From Xanthobacter aminoxidans (lineage in GTDB: Bacteria > Pseudomonadota > Alphaproteobacteria > Rhizobiales > Xanthobacteraceae), in contig NZ_JAMJXC010000010.1 of the NCBI RefSeq assembly GCF_023571765.1, positions 1 to 64,000 of the forward strand: a stretch of 64,000 nucleotides of DNA, read 5' to 3'. Each line of letters begins with the position of its first letter. Position 1 is the stretch's first letter. The translations under genes were made by a program, and so were the position numbers. The notes under the pieces are model-generated. The model was given only the letters and a program-made list of their open reading frames with translations, was not told the DNA's origin and searched no databases. Of the stretch, positions 7,995 through 17,273 are shown piece after piece.

Positions 7995-9407
7995 ATGTTC
8001 TTTTCCCGCGATCCGCAGTCCATGTCCCAGTTTTCCATCGCCCGGCGTACCGGCGGGCCGGCCCGCCTTCTGATCTGCGATCCTGACCCGACCGCACGTG
8101 CGGCCGTGCGTGCGGCGCTTGCCCGACGTGATTCCCTCGATCTGATCGAGGCGACCGACATCGCCTCGGCGCTGACCCTGCTGCCCCGCTGCACCTCCGT
8201 CCTCCTCGGGACGGAAGACCCGGAAGATGTGGTGCGGCGGGTGCGCGCCAGCGGATATGCCGGCACGCTCGTGGTGGCGCTGAGCGAAGGCTCGGTGACA
8301 GACGCTGTCGCCGCCATGCGGGCGGGGGCCGACGATGTGGTGCAGAAGCCGCTCGTGATCGAGGAGGTGATGGACCGCCTGCTCGCCGCGACACCGGCGC
8401 GCCGCCCCGAGCGCCGCCGCCGGGCGGCCCGCCCCCTGCCGCGCGGGGGCGATTTCTGCGGTCTCTCCGGGCGTTCGCCGGCCATGCAGGCGGTCTACGC
8501 CCAGATCGAGCGCCTTGCCGCCTCGCGCGCGGCGGTGTTCGTGACCGGCGAGAGCGGAACCGGCAAGGATCTGGTGGCGGCGGCGGTCCATGCCGCGTCC
8601 TCGCGGCGCGATGCGCCGTTCGTCGCTCTCAACTGCGCCGTCATTCCCCCCGAACTGATGGAAATCGCCCTGTTCGGCCGCGAGGACGCCGGCGCCATGG
8701 ACCGCGCCCAGAGCGGCACGCTCCACCTGGACGAGATCACCCAGATGGACCCGGCCTGCCAAGCCCGGCTGATGCACTTCGTCGAGACGGGCCGGTTCAG
8801 CCCCGTGGGCGAGGTGGCGGAGCGGGAGGCGGACGTGCGCCTCGTCTGCGCCACCAGCCGCGATCCGCTGGAGGAGGTGCGCGCCGGCCGCCTGCGGGAA
8901 GATCTCTATTACCGGCTGGCGGTGCTGCCGCTGGCGCTGCCCCCGCTCAGGGCGCGCGGCGACGACGTTCTGCTTCTGGCCGAGACGTTCCTGGCCCGCT
9001 TCGCCGGAGAGGAGGGCCGGCCCATGCCGCGCTTCACCCCCGAGGTAGTGGAGGCGCTGCGTGCCCGCCGTTTCCCCGGCAATGTGCGCGAATTGCAGAA
9101 CCTGATGCGGCAGGTGGTGATCCTGAGCGAAGGCGGCACCATTCCGCCCGGGTTCCTCGCCGAGCCTGCCGCGCCCGAGGCGGACACCCCCGGCCGGAGC
9201 CCCGAGGTGTTCATCCAGGGCTGGTCCGATAGCCTTGCGTGGCACGGCCGGGTGGAGCCGCTGGCGGTGATCGAGCGGCGCGCCATCGAGGCCGCCATCG
9301 CCGCCTTCGACGGCAACATCTCCCTTGCCGCCGCCGCCCTCGACCTCAGCCCCTCGACCCTCTACCGCAAGAAACTGGCCTGGGGCGAGCGCACCCGCCT
9401 GTCGTGA
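7995..9407 (+). CDS. NtrC-like regulator with degenerate receiver and no GAFTGA loop
   Basis: About 470 residues: a receiver-like domain (25-130), an AAA+ domain (about 155-390) and a Fis-type helix-turn-helix at the C-terminus (NISLAAAALDLSPSTLYRKKL). The receiver keeps acidic DPD and the Lys of VVQKPL, but the phospho-acceptor Asp position reads VLLGTED, so phosphorylation looks lost. The AAA+ domain keeps Walker A GESGTGK (185-191), Walker B HLDE (244-247), the LREDLYYRL region and FPGNVRELQN. The segment from LFG (226) to GTL (241) is about 15 residues shorter than usual and lacks GAFTGA, the loop that contacts sigma-54. It probably does not activate sigma-54 conventionally. ATG 7995, ATG 8022 and TTG 7944 are alternative starts. 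Confidence 0.8.
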   Translation: MFFSRDPQSMSQFSIARRTGGPARLLICDPDPTARAAVRAALARRDSLDLIEATDIASALTLLPRCTSVLLGTEDPEDVVRRVRASGYAGTLVVALSEGSVTDAVAAMRAGADDVVQKPLVIEEVMDRLLAATPARRPERRRRAARPLPRGGDFCGLSGRSPAMQAVYAQIERLAASRAAVFVTGESGTGKDLVAAAVHAASSRRDAPFVALNCAVIPPELMEIALFGREDAGAMDRAQSGTLHLDEITQMDPACQARLMHFVETGRFSPVGEVAEREADVRLVCATSRDPLEEVRAGRLREDLYYRLAVLPLALPPLRARGDDVLLLAETFLARFAGEEGRPMPRFTPEVVEALRARRFPGNVRELQNLMRQVVILSEGGTIPPGFLAEPAAPEADTPGRSPEVFIQGWSDSLAWHGRVEPLAVIERRAIEAAIAAFDGNISLAAAALDLSPSTLYRKKLAWGERTRLS

Positions 9408-9414
9408 GCCGCCT

Positions 9415-10722
9415 TTAGAGGATGAAGCGGCTGAGATCGGCGTTCTTCGCGAGGTCGGCGACGCGCGAGCGCACATACTCCGCATCCACCACCACCGTCT
9501 CGCCGGAGCGGTCGGGCGCGGAGAAGGAGAGGTCGTCGAGCACGCGCTCGATCACCGTCTGCAGGCGACGGGCGCCGATGTTCTCGACGTTGGAGTTCAC
9601 CTCCACCGCGGCATCGGCGATGGCCTCCACCGCGTCCGCCGTGACGTCGAGCGTGACCCCTTCCGTCCCCATGAGCGCCACCGACTGCTTGACGAGGCTT
9701 GCCTCGGTCTCGGTGAGGATGCGCACGAAATCGGCGCGGGTCAGTGCCTCCAGCTCCACGCGGATGGGCAAGCGGCCCTGAAGCTCGGGCAGCAGGTCGG
9801 ACGGCTTGGAGACGTGGAAGGCGCCGGAGGCGATGAACAGGATGTGGTCGGTCTTCACCGATCCGTGCTTGGTGGAGACCGTGGTGCCCTCGATGAGCGG
9901 CAGCAGGTCGCGCTGAACGCCCTCGCGGGAGACATCAGCCCCGGACCGGCCCTCGCGCCCGGCGATCTTGTCGATCTCGTCGAGGAAGACGATGCCGTTG
10001 TTCTCCACCGCGTGGATGGCTTCCTGCGTGATGGCGTCCTGGTCGAGCAGCTTGTCCGCCTCCTCGGTGAGGAGGAGGGGGTGAGCCTCCTTCACCGTGA
10101 CGCGGCGCGGCTTGGCGCGGCCGCCGAAGGCCTTGCCCAGCATGTCGCCCAGCGAGATGGCACCCATCTGCGCACCGGGCATGCCGGGAATCTCGAACAT
10201 GGGCATGCCCTGCGCGCCCTGCTGCACCTCGATCTCGACTTCCTTGTCGTCCAGCTCGCCGGCACGGAGCTTCTTGCGGAAGGCGTCGCGGGTCGCCTGC
10301 GAGGCGGTGGCGCCGACGAGGGCGTCCAGCACGCGGTTCTCGGCATTGAGGTGGGCTTTCGCCTGCACGTCCTTGCGCTTGGCCTCACGGGTCAGGCCGA
10401 TGCCGACCTCCACGAGATCGCGCACGATCTGCTCCACGTCGCGGCCGACATAGCCGACCTCGGTGAACTTGGTGGCCTCCACCTTCAGGAAGGGCGCACC
10501 GGCAAGGCGGGCGAGGCGGCGGGAGATCTCGGTCTTGCCGACGCCGGTGGGGCCGATCATCAGGATGTTCTTGGGCAGAACCTCCTCGCGCAGCTTCTCG
10601 TCCAGCTGCTGCCGGCGCCAGCGGTTGCGCAGGGCGATGGCCACCGCGCGCTTGGCCTTGGCCTGGCCGACGATGTGGCGGTCCAGCTCGGAAACGATCT
10701 CGCGGGGGGAAAAGTCGCTCAT
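9415..10722 (-). CDS. hslU: ATP-dependent protease ATPase subunit HslU
   Basis: A 435-residue AAA+ unfoldase that feeds substrates to the HslV peptidase in the cytoplasm. Seen: N-terminal [17 protein letters not shown], Walker [16 protein letters not shown], the long intermediate domain (about 110-240), Walker [13 protein letters not shown], sensor II region [18 protein letters not shown] and the C-terminal ADLSRFIL tail that inserts into HslV. Full length for the family. It lies 36 bases downstream of hslV in the same direction, forming the hslVU operon in the common alphaproteobacterial position beside the his genes. Confidence 0.97.
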   Translation of the reverse strand: MSDFSPREIVSELDRHIVGQAKAKRAVAIALRNRWRRQQLDEKLREEVLPKNILMIGPTGVGKTEISRRLARLAGAPFLKVEATKFTEVGYVGRDVEQIVRDLVEVGIGLTREAKRKDVQAKAHLNAENRVLDALVGATASQATRDAFRKKLRAGELDDKEVEIEVQQGAQGMPMFEIPGMPGAQMGAISLGDMLGKAFGGRAKPRRVTVKEAHPLLLTEEADKLLDQDAITQEAIHAVENNGIVFLDEIDKIAGREGRSGADVSREGVQRDLLPLIEGTTVSTKHGSVKTDHILFIASGAFHVSKPSDLLPELQGRLPIRVELEALTRADFVRILTETEASLVKQSVALMGTEGVTLDVTADAVEAIADAAVEVNSNVENIGARRLQTVIERVLDDLSFSAPDRSGETVVVDAEYVRSRVADLAKNADLSRFIL

Positions 10723-10758
10723 GGAATCAGCAGTCCTTATCGCGGGGGCCGGGGGCGC

Positions 10759-11304
10759 TCAGGACCCGATGGTTTCCACGACGATGTTCCGGTTGGTGTA
10801 GACACAGATGTCCGCCGCGATCTCCAGCGAGCGGCGCACGATCGCCTCCGGGTCTTCCTCGCGGTCGAGGAGGGCGCGGGCGGCGGCGAGGGCATACATG
10901 CCGCCTGAACCGATGCCGGCCACGCCCGCGTCCGGCTCCAGCACGTCGCCGGTGCCGGTGAGGACGAGGGACACCGAGGCGTCGGCCACGATCATCATGG
11001 CCTCCAGCCGGCGCAGATAGCGGTCAGTCCGCCAGTCCTTGGCGAGTTCCACGGCGGCGCGCTGAAGCTGGCCGGGATACTGCTCCAGCTTCGCTTCCAG
11101 CCGCTCGAACAGCGTGAAGGCGTCCGCGGTGGCGCCGGCGAACCCGCCGATCACGTCGCCCCGGCCCAGCCGGCGCACCTTGCGCGCATTGGCCTTGAGG
11201 ACGGTCTGGCCGAGCGTGACCTGCCCGTCGCCGGCGATGGCGACGCGGTTGCCCTTGCGGACGGTGACGATGGTGGTGCCGTAAATGGTATCAGGGGAAT
11301 GCAT
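10759..11304 (-). CDS. hslV: ATP-dependent protease peptidase subunit HslV
   Basis: A 181-residue N-terminal-nucleophile peptidase of the HslUV (ClpQY) protease. The sequence begins MHSPDTIYG then TTIVTVRKG; the first Thr after the short propeptide is the catalytic nucleophile. [13 protein letters not shown], the [17 protein letters not shown] block and the [17 protein letters not shown] helix are standard. An in-frame upstream extension exists, but the ATG at 11304 gives the normal family length and propeptide. It is the first gene of the hslV-hslU unit, 60 bases from the hydrolase gene upstream on the same strand. Confidence 0.95.
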   Translation of the reverse strand: MHSPDTIYGTTIVTVRKGNRVAIAGDGQVTLGQTVLKANARKVRRLGRGDVIGGFAGATADAFTLFERLEAKLEQYPGQLQRAAVELAKDWRTDRYLRRLEAMMIVADASVSLVLTGTGDVLEPDAGVAGIGSGGMYALAAARALLDREEDPEAIVRRSLEIAADICVYTNRNIVVETIGS

Positions 11305-11364
11305 GAAGTGCTCCGCTTGGAGCTTACTTATGCGCTTCCGCGGCTGACGCAACTCGCTTCCCGC

Positions 11365-12156
11365 TCAGTTTCCGTTGAGGAAGGCGCGCACGGTGGTGCA
11401 GAAGTTCTCCGGCGCCTCCACCATGGGGCAGTGGCCGCTGTCTATGATCTCGTCGAGCTTCGCGCCGGGAATGCCGTTCGCCACCTCGCGCACCATGGCC
11501 GGGGAGAACAGGCGGTCGTCGTCGCAATAGATGGCGAGGGTGGGCGCGGTGATTGTGCCGATGCGGGCGAGGCTGTCGAAGCCGACGCAGACCCCCACCT
11601 GGCGGATGAAGGCGTCCTTCTCCTGGTAGAGGCCCGCGTCCAACGACTGCTGGACCGCCGCAAAAAGCGGGATCTTGTTCAGCGTGCGCATGCCGAGCAC
11701 GAAGGTCGTGAGCGCGGCGCCGAACGTCAGCTCGTTGTCGATCTGGAGCCGCAGCTCCTTGAACAGGCGCATGATTTCGGTGGTGTAGAGATCGTTGCGG
11801 GCGATGGTGTTGGAGAGCACCAGCCGGTTCACCCGCTGCGGCGCGGCGATGGCGAGTTCCTGCGCGATCATGCCGCCCATGGAATGGCCGATGACATGGG
11901 CCTTCTGGAAGCCCGAGGCATCGAGCACGGCGAGGGCGTCGCGGGCCATGTCGGCTGCGGTGTAGGCCGCCTTGGCCCGCTGGCTCTTGCCGATGTCCCG
12001 GTTGTCGAACTCGATGAGGGTGAAGCCCTTCAGCAGCGGGCGCGAGAGGGCCCAGAAGGAACGCTCGGCCGAAAGGCCGGAGATGATGAGCAGGGGCGGG
12101 CCTTCGCCGCTGACCTGATACGCAAGCTCCAGCCCGTCATTGTGCGTCGTCGGCAT
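11365..12156 (-). CDS. Alpha/beta hydrolase (3-oxoadipate enol-lactonase-like)
   Basis: A 263-residue alpha/beta-hydrolase fold protein. The oxyanion region is PPLLIISGLSAERSFW, the nucleophile elbow GHSMGGMIAQELA carries the catalytic Ser, the acid is likely the Asp in TLAIYCDDDRLFSP, and the catalytic His is in IDSGHCPMVEAPENF. PcaD-like lactonases and related esterases share this pattern, but no protocatechuate genes are nearby, so the substrate is undetermined. It lies upstream of hslV on the same strand and diverges from hisB across 168 bases. Confidence 0.85.
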   Translation of the reverse strand: MPTTHNDGLELAYQVSGEGPPLLIISGLSAERSFWALSRPLLKGFTLIEFDNRDIGKSQRAKAAYTAADMARDALAVLDASGFQKAHVIGHSMGGMIAQELAIAAPQRVNRLVLSNTIARNDLYTTEIMRLFKELRLQIDNELTFGAALTTFVLGMRTLNKIPLFAAVQQSLDAGLYQEKDAFIRQVGVCVGFDSLARIGTITAPTLAIYCDDDRLFSPAMVREVANGIPGAKLDEIIDSGHCPMVEAPENFCTTVRAFLNGN

Positions 12157-12324
12157 CGGCGATCCCCGTCGGGTTGACGGGTGCGCTATGCCATAGATGG
12201 CGCGTCGGCGCGAGGCGGGTGACGCTGGGAAAGGCGTAGCATTCCGTCGCGCGCGCCGTCATCTCATCGCCATATGGCGTTGCAGCGAGGTTGCTGATAG
12301 AAGCCGCAGCCTTGGAGGAGTTCC

Positions 12325-12918
12325 ATGCGCAAGGCCGAAATCGTCCGCGAGACCAAGGAGACCAGCGTCACGCTCGCCGTCGACCTCGACGGGACGGGGC
12401 GGACGTCTGTCGCCACCGGTGTCGGTTTCCTCGACCACATGCTGGACCTGCTCGGCCGCCACGCCCGTTTCGATCTCGATATCAAGGCAGTGGGCGACCT
12501 CCATATCGATTTCCACCACACCACCGAGGATGTGGGCATCGTGCTCGGCCAGGCGGTCAAGAAGGCGCTCGGCGACATGCGCGGCATCACGCGCTATGCC
12601 GACGTGCTCCTGCCCATGGACGAGACGCTGACCCGCGTCGCCATCGACATTTCCGGCCGGCCGTTCCTTGTCTTCCGCACTGAGTTCGCGGTGCCGAAGA
12701 TCGGCGAGTTCGACACCGAGCTGGTGCGGGAATTCTTCCAGGCCTTCGCCTCCAATGCCGGCGTCACCCTGCATGTGGAGACGCTGTACGGGGTGAACGC
12801 GCACCACATCGCGGAAAGCTGCTTCAAGGGCCTCGCCCGGGTGCTGCGTGCGGCTGTGGCGGTGGACCCGGCGGCGGCGGGGGAAATCCCCTCCACCAAG
12901 GGCGCGCTGGGCACCTGA
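12325..12918 (+). CDS. hisB: Imidazoleglycerol-phosphate dehydratase
   Basis: A 197-residue monofunctional HisB catalysing dehydration of imidazole glycerol phosphate in histidine synthesis. Diagnostic metal-binding segments are present: [36 protein letters not shown] and the repeat-partner [18 protein letters not shown]. There is no phosphatase domain, as usual outside enterobacteria. GGAG lies before the ATG. It is the first gene of the his block hisB-DUF2628-hisH-hisA-hisF-hisE-coaA. Confidence 0.97.
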   Translation: MRKAEIVRETKETSVTLAVDLDGTGRTSVATGVGFLDHMLDLLGRHARFDLDIKAVGDLHIDFHHTTEDVGIVLGQAVKKALGDMRGITRYADVLLPMDETLTRVAIDISGRPFLVFRTEFAVPKIGEFDTELVREFFQAFASNAGVTLHVETLYGVNAHHIAESCFKGLARVLRAAVAVDPAAAGEIPSTKGALGT

Positions 12919-12964
12919 GGCGGGCCGAGACGAGGCAGGAACCGAGGCAGGAGACGAGGCAGCC

Positions 12965-13450
12965 ATGGCCAGCTGGACCGTTCTGACCCGCACCGTCCCC
13001 GGCGACACCGCCGAGCAGGCGGCGGGGCGCACCGTGTTCGTGCGCGAGAAATTCTCCTGGGTGACGCTGTTCTTCGCCCCCATCGTGCTGCTGCGCTTCC
13101 GCCTGTGGCTGGTGTTCGCCGCCTATGTGGCGGTGATGGTCCTCATGGGCCTCGCGGAAGTTTGGGTCGGCGTCGCCGATGGGGTCGGCAACGCGGTGAT
13201 GATCGGCTTCCATGTGCTCCTCGCCCTGGAACTGCCGCGCCTGCGCCAGCGCAAGCTGGAGCGCCTCGGCTATGAGGAGACCGCCGTGGTGGTCGCCGCC
13301 GACCGGGACGAGGCGGAACATCGCTTCTTTGCCGAATGGGACGGCCTGTTTCCCGCGGCCCGCGCCGCCTCCGCCCTTCCGGCCATTCGCCCGTCCTTCC
13401 CGGTTCCGGGCGGCTCATCCGGCGTCATCGGCGCCTTTCCGGGAGCCTGA
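12965..13450 (+). CDS. DUF2628 membrane protein
   Basis: A 161-residue protein of a family regularly found between hisB and hisH in Rhizobiales. A short N-terminal region with VFVREKFSWVTLFFAPIVLLRFRLWL leads into two or three transmembrane helices (about 38-58, 62-80, 82-95). A soluble tail follows with GYEETAVVVAADRDEAEHRFF and a Pro/Ala-rich end. The function is unknown; the his position is conserved but need not mean a role in histidine synthesis. It starts 46 bases after hisB and stops 3 bases before the hisH GTG, so it is co-transcribed. Confidence 0.85.
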   Translation: MASWTVLTRTVPGDTAEQAAGRTVFVREKFSWVTLFFAPIVLLRFRLWLVFAAYVAVMVLMGLAEVWVGVADGVGNAVMIGFHVLLALELPRLRQRKLERLGYEETAVVVAADRDEAEHRFFAEWDGLFPAARAASALPAIRPSFPVPGGSSGVIGAFPGA

Positions 13451-13453
13451 GGC

Positions 13454-14110
13454 GTGACCGTCGCCATCATCGACTACAATTCCGGCAACCTGCATTCCGC
13501 CGCCAAGGCCATGGAGCGCGCGGCGCAGAGCCTCGCCCATGATGCCGGCCAGAGCGTCGTCGTCACCAGCGACCCGGAGGTGGTGCGCACCGCCGATCGC
13601 GTGGTGCTGCCGGGTGTCGGCGCCTTCGCCGACTGCCGCGCCGGGCTCGATGCCGTGCCGGGCATGGTGGAGGCCATGACCGAGGCGGTGAAGGGCAGGG
13701 GTCGTCCCTTCCTCGGCATCTGCGTGGGCCTCCAGCTTCTCGCCGAGCGCGGGCTGGAGCACGGCGTCACCGAGGGCCTCGGCTGGATCCGCGGCGAGGT
13801 GGACCGCATCACCCCCAACGATCCGACCCTCAAGATCCCGCACATGGGCTGGAACACGCTGGAAATCGCGCGCGAGCACCCGCTGCTCGCCGGCATTCCC
13901 ACCGGCGCGTCCGGTCTCCATGCCTATTTCGTCCACTCCTATCACCTCAAGCCGGCGGACGGCATCGACCTCCTCGCCACCACCGACTATGGCGGCACCA
14001 TCACCGCCGCGGTGGCGCGGGAAAATGTCGCCGGCACCCAGTTCCATCCCGAGAAGAGCCAGACCCTCGGCCTCGCGCTCCTCGCCAATTTCCTGAAGTG
14101 GCATCCGTGA
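13454..14110 (+). CDS. hisH: Imidazole glycerol phosphate synthase, glutaminase subunit
   Basis: A 218-residue class I glutamine amidotransferase that supplies ammonia to HisF for formation of imidazole glycerol phosphate and AICAR. Catalytic triad: Cys in [11 protein letters not shown], and His and Glu in [13 protein letters not shown]. The oxyanion region is [14 protein letters not shown]. Translation starts at GTG 13454, three bases after the DUF2628 stop, and the stop overlaps the hisA start (GTGA), suggesting translational coupling. Confidence 0.96.
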   Translation: MTVAIIDYNSGNLHSAAKAMERAAQSLAHDAGQSVVVTSDPEVVRTADRVVLPGVGAFADCRAGLDAVPGMVEAMTEAVKGRGRPFLGICVGLQLLAERGLEHGVTEGLGWIRGEVDRITPNDPTLKIPHMGWNTLEIAREHPLLAGIPTGASGLHAYFVHSYHLKPADGIDLLATTDYGGTITAAVARENVAGTQFHPEKSQTLGLALLANFLKWHP

Positions 14111-14835
14111 TCCTCTTTCCGGCCATCGACCTCAAGGACGGCCTCGCCGTGCGCCTCGAACAGGGCGACATGGCGCGGGCCACCGTGTTCAACCGCGACC
14201 CTGCCGCCCAGGCGGAGGAGTTCGAGAGCCTCGGCTTCCGCTACCTGCATCTCGTCGACCTCGACGGCGCCTTCGCCGGCAAGCCGGTGAACGCGGCGGC
14301 GGTGGACCGCATCCTCGAGACGGTCTCCATCCCGGTGCAGCTCGGCGGCGGCATCCGCGACATGCGCACGGTGGAAGGCTGGCTGGAGAAGGGCGTCACC
14401 CGCGTCATCCTCGGCACTGCCGCGGTGCGCGACCCGGACTTCGTGAAGGCGGCTGCGAAAGCCCATCCCGGCCGCATCGTGGTGGGCCTCGACGCCCGCG
14501 ATGGGCACGTCGCGGTGGAAGGCTGGGCGGAGACGTCCGAGCTTGCCGCCGTGGACATCGCCCGGCGCTTCGAGGATGCGGGCGTTGCCGCCATCATCTA
14601 CACCGACATCGCCCGTGACGGCCTGCTGAAGGGCCTGAACCTCGAAGCCACCATCGCGCTGGCCGAGGCCATCTCGCTGCCGGTGATCGCCTCCGGCGGC
14701 CTCGCCTCCCTGGCGGATATCGAGGGACTGCTCGCGCCGGGCGCGAAGAAGCTCGAAGGCGCCATCACCGGCCGGGCCCTCTATGACGGGCGACTGGACC
14801 CGCGCGAGGCCCTCGCGCTGGTGGCGGGACGATAG
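14107..14835 (+). CDS. hisA: ProFAR isomerase (HisA)
   Basis: A TIM-barrel enzyme of about 242 residues that isomerises ProFAR to PRFAR in histidine synthesis. Seen: the N-terminal [16 protein letters not shown], with catalytic Asp in [47 protein letters not shown] with the second catalytic Asp, and the phosphate-binding [13 protein letters not shown]. The chosen GTG at 14107 overlaps the hisH stop by four bases and puts Ile-Leu-Phe at positions 2-4 as usual; a GTG at 14098 is the alternative. Confidence 0.95.
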   Translation: MILFPAIDLKDGLAVRLEQGDMARATVFNRDPAAQAEEFESLGFRYLHLVDLDGAFAGKPVNAAAVDRILETVSIPVQLGGGIRDMRTVEGWLEKGVTRVILGTAAVRDPDFVKAAAKAHPGRIVVGLDARDGHVAVEGWAETSELAAVDIARRFEDAGVAAIIYTDIARDGLLKGLNLEATIALAEAISLPVIASGGLASLADIEGLLAPGAKKLEGAITGRALYDGRLDPREALALVAGR

Positions 14836-14842
14836 GTGCGCC

Positions 14843-15616
14843 ATGCTGAAGGTCCGCGTCATCCCCTGTCTCGACGTGAAGGACGGCCGCGTGGTCAAGG
14901 GCGTCCAGTTCGTGGACCTGCGCGACGCCGGTGATCCGGTGGAGGCCGCGCGCGCCTATGACGCCGCCGGGGCCGACGAACTCACCTTCCTCGACATCAC
15001 CGCCAGCCACGAGAACCGAGGCACCATCCTCGACGTGGTGCGCCGCACCGCCGAGCAGTGCTTCATGCCCCTCACCGTGGGTGGCGGCGTGCGCACGGTG
15101 GACGATGTGCGCACCCTGCTCCATGCCGGGGCGGACAAGGTCTCCATCAACACCGCTGCCGTGAACCGCCGCGCCTTCGTGGGCGAGGCGGCGGAGAAGT
15201 TCGGCGAGCAGTGCATCGTCGTGGCCATCGATGCCAAGAAGGTGTCGCAGCCGGGCGAGACGGACCGCTGGGAGATCTTCACCCATGGCGGCCGCAACCC
15301 CACCGGCATCGACGCCATCCAGTATGCCCGCGAGGTGGTGGACCTCGGTGCCGGCGAGATCCTGCTCACCTCCATGGATCGCGACGGCACCGGACAGGGC
15401 TTCGACTGCGCGCTGACCCGGGCGGTGGCGGATGCGGTGCATGTGCCGGTCATCGCGTCCGGCGGCGTCGGCATCCTCGATCATCTGGTGGAGGGCATCC
15501 GGGATGGCGGCGCCTCGGCGGTGCTCGCCGCCTCGATCTTCCACTTCGGCACCTTCACGGTGCGCGAGGCCAAGGACCGGCTGGCCGAGGCTGGTCTTCC
15601 GGTACGGCTCGATTGA
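14843..15616 (+). CDS. hisF: Imidazole glycerol phosphate synthase, cyclase subunit
   Basis: A 257-residue TIM-barrel cyclase that partners HisH. Diagnostic: [20 protein letters not shown] with catalytic Asp in [33 protein letters not shown], the second catalytic Asp in [14 protein letters not shown] and the phosphate-binding [13 protein letters not shown]. The ATG at 14843 gives the normal length; it starts eight bases after the hisA stop. A 135-base gap separates it from hisE. Confidence 0.96.
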   Translation: MLKVRVIPCLDVKDGRVVKGVQFVDLRDAGDPVEAARAYDAAGADELTFLDITASHENRGTILDVVRRTAEQCFMPLTVGGGVRTVDDVRTLLHAGADKVSINTAAVNRRAFVGEAAEKFGEQCIVVAIDAKKVSQPGETDRWEIFTHGGRNPTGIDAIQYAREVVDLGAGEILLTSMDRDGTGQGFDCALTRAVADAVHVPVIASGGVGILDHLVEGIRDGGASAVLAASIFHFGTFTVREAKDRLAEAGLPVRLD

Positions 15617-15751
15617 GCCGCGCCGGGAACGGCGGTGCCGCAGCGCTTCCGGTTAACCCGTTTTTCGCATTTTCTTGATGCGAACCGCTCCCCAAGTCGC
15701 TGAAAATGCTTCAGTGCCTTCGTTCCTGACCCTTTTTGTGGGGCCGACCCG

Positions 15752-16078
15752 ATGAGCGACAGCTTCTCCCTCGCCGATCTCGAAGCCATCGTCGCGGCGC
15801 GGGCCTCGGCGGACGCCGGCTCCTCCTACACCCGCTCCCTGCTCGACAAGGGCGTCGCCAAATGCGCCCAGAAGCTGGGCGAGGAGGCGGTGGAGACCGT
15901 GATCGCCGCCGTCTCCGGCAGCGAGAAGGATCTGGTGGGCGAGGCGAGCGACCTGCTTTACCACCTGATGGTGGTGCTCAAGGCCCGTGGCGTGAGCCTC
16001 GCCGATATTCATGCCGAGCTTGCGCGGAGGACCGCCCAGTCCGGTCTCGCCGAAAAAGCCGCCCGTCCCACCGCCTGA
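15752..16078 (+). CDS. hisE: Phosphoribosyl-ATP pyrophosphatase
   Basis: A 108-residue all-alpha NTP pyrophosphohydrolase catalysing the second step of histidine synthesis. The metal-binding motif [14 protein letters not shown] and [24 protein letters not shown] match the HisE/MazG fold. It is monofunctional with no HisI cyclohydrolase attached; hisI, hisG, hisD and hisC are not in this window. The 135-base upstream gap contains a hairpin (TTCGCAT 15664-15670 with ATGCGAA 15678-15684), so hisE-coaA may have its own transcript. Confidence 0.94.
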   Translation: MSDSFSLADLEAIVAARASADAGSSYTRSLLDKGVAKCAQKLGEEAVETVIAAVSGSEKDLVGEASDLLYHLMVVLKARGVSLADIHAELARRTAQSGLAEKAARPTA

Positions 16079-16094
16079 CAGAGACATCGCGATC

Positions 16095-17066
16095 ATGGAC
16101 CGGCCCATCGACCCCGGCCTCTCCCCGTATCGCTCCTTCTCCCGCGAGGAGTGGGCGAAGCTGCGCCGCGACACGCCCATGACGTTGCGGCCGGACGAGA
16201 TCGCACGGCTGGAAGGCCTCGGCGTCCGCCTCTCCATGAAGGAGGTGGAGGAGATCTACCTCCCGCTGTCGCGCCTGCTGTCGCTCTATGTGGCGGCGAC
16301 GCAGAAGCTCTACCGCGCCATGAGCCACTTCCTCGACCACCGTGAGGGCGAGGCGGCGGGCGAGCAGAAGATGCCTTACATCATCGGCGTCGCCGGCTCG
16401 GTGGCGGTGGGCAAGTCCACCACCGCGCGCGTGCTGCAGGCGCTGCTCGCCCGCTGGCCCAACACGCCCAAGGTGGACCTCGTGACCACCGACGGCTTCC
16501 TCCTGCCCAACGCCATCCTCGAGCGGGAAGGGCTGATGGAGAAGAAGGGCTTTCCCGAGAGCTACGACGTCGCGCTGCTGCTGCGCTTCCTCACCGACAT
16601 CAAGGCCGGTCGCCGGCCGGTGCGCGCGCCGCTCTACTCGCACTTCTTCTACGACGTGATGCCGGACCAGTATGTGGAGATCGACCGGCCGGACATCCTC
16701 ATCGTGGAGGGGCTGAACGTGCTCCAGACCACGCGGCCGCCGAAGGATGGCAAGGCGATCCCCTTCGTCTCCGACTTCTTTGACTTCTCGGTCTATATCG
16801 ACGGCGACGAGGATGTGATCGAGCGCTGGTACGTGGAGCGCTTCATGCGCCTGCGCGAGACCGCCTTCACCGACCCGCTCTCCTACTTCCACCGCTATTC
16901 GCAGCTCTCCGACGACGAAGCGCAGGCGACCGCACTCTCCATTTGGCGGCGGATCAACCTCGTCAACCTGCAGGACAACATTCTGCCCACCCGCCAGCGC
17001 GCCGACCTCATCCTGCGCAAGGCCGGCCGCCACGAAGTGGCCGAGGTGAGCCTCAGGCGGCTGTGA
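16095..17066 (+). CDS. coaA: Type I pantothenate kinase
   Basis: A 323-residue P-loop kinase of the bacterial CoaA type catalysing ATP-dependent phosphorylation of pantothenate, the first and feedback-regulated step of coenzyme A synthesis. Seen: [13 protein letters not shown] near the start, Walker [28 protein letters not shown] with the catalytic Asp, [21 protein letters not shown] and IVEGLNVLQ. The ATG at 16095 follows hisE by 16 bases, the conserved hisE-coaA arrangement of alphaproteobacteria. Confidence 0.96.
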   Translation: MDRPIDPGLSPYRSFSREEWAKLRRDTPMTLRPDEIARLEGLGVRLSMKEVEEIYLPLSRLLSLYVAATQKLYRAMSHFLDHREGEAAGEQKMPYIIGVAGSVAVGKSTTARVLQALLARWPNTPKVDLVTTDGFLLPNAILEREGLMEKKGFPESYDVALLLRFLTDIKAGRRPVRAPLYSHFFYDVMPDQYVEIDRPDILIVEGLNVLQTTRPPKDGKAIPFVSDFFDFSVYIDGDEDVIERWYVERFMRLRETAFTDPLSYFHRYSQLSDDEAQATALSIWRRINLVNLQDNILPTRQRADLILRKAGRHEVAEVSLRRL

Positions 17067-17273
17067 AACGATGCCCCCGGACGGGCGCGTGACGGACCGT
17101 TCGCCGTGATTTTGGCGGCATGAACCCGCGGTCGACCATCGAAGCTTGGCCGGAGTGGTAACGGAGCGGCGACTTCGTTGGTATTTAGCTCTTCTTTTCG
17201 TTCAGACAGGTCCGACAGGCGCGGAAACGTGCATTCTACGCAGGCGATTCTGCGTTTTCTGTAGGCTCTCTGG

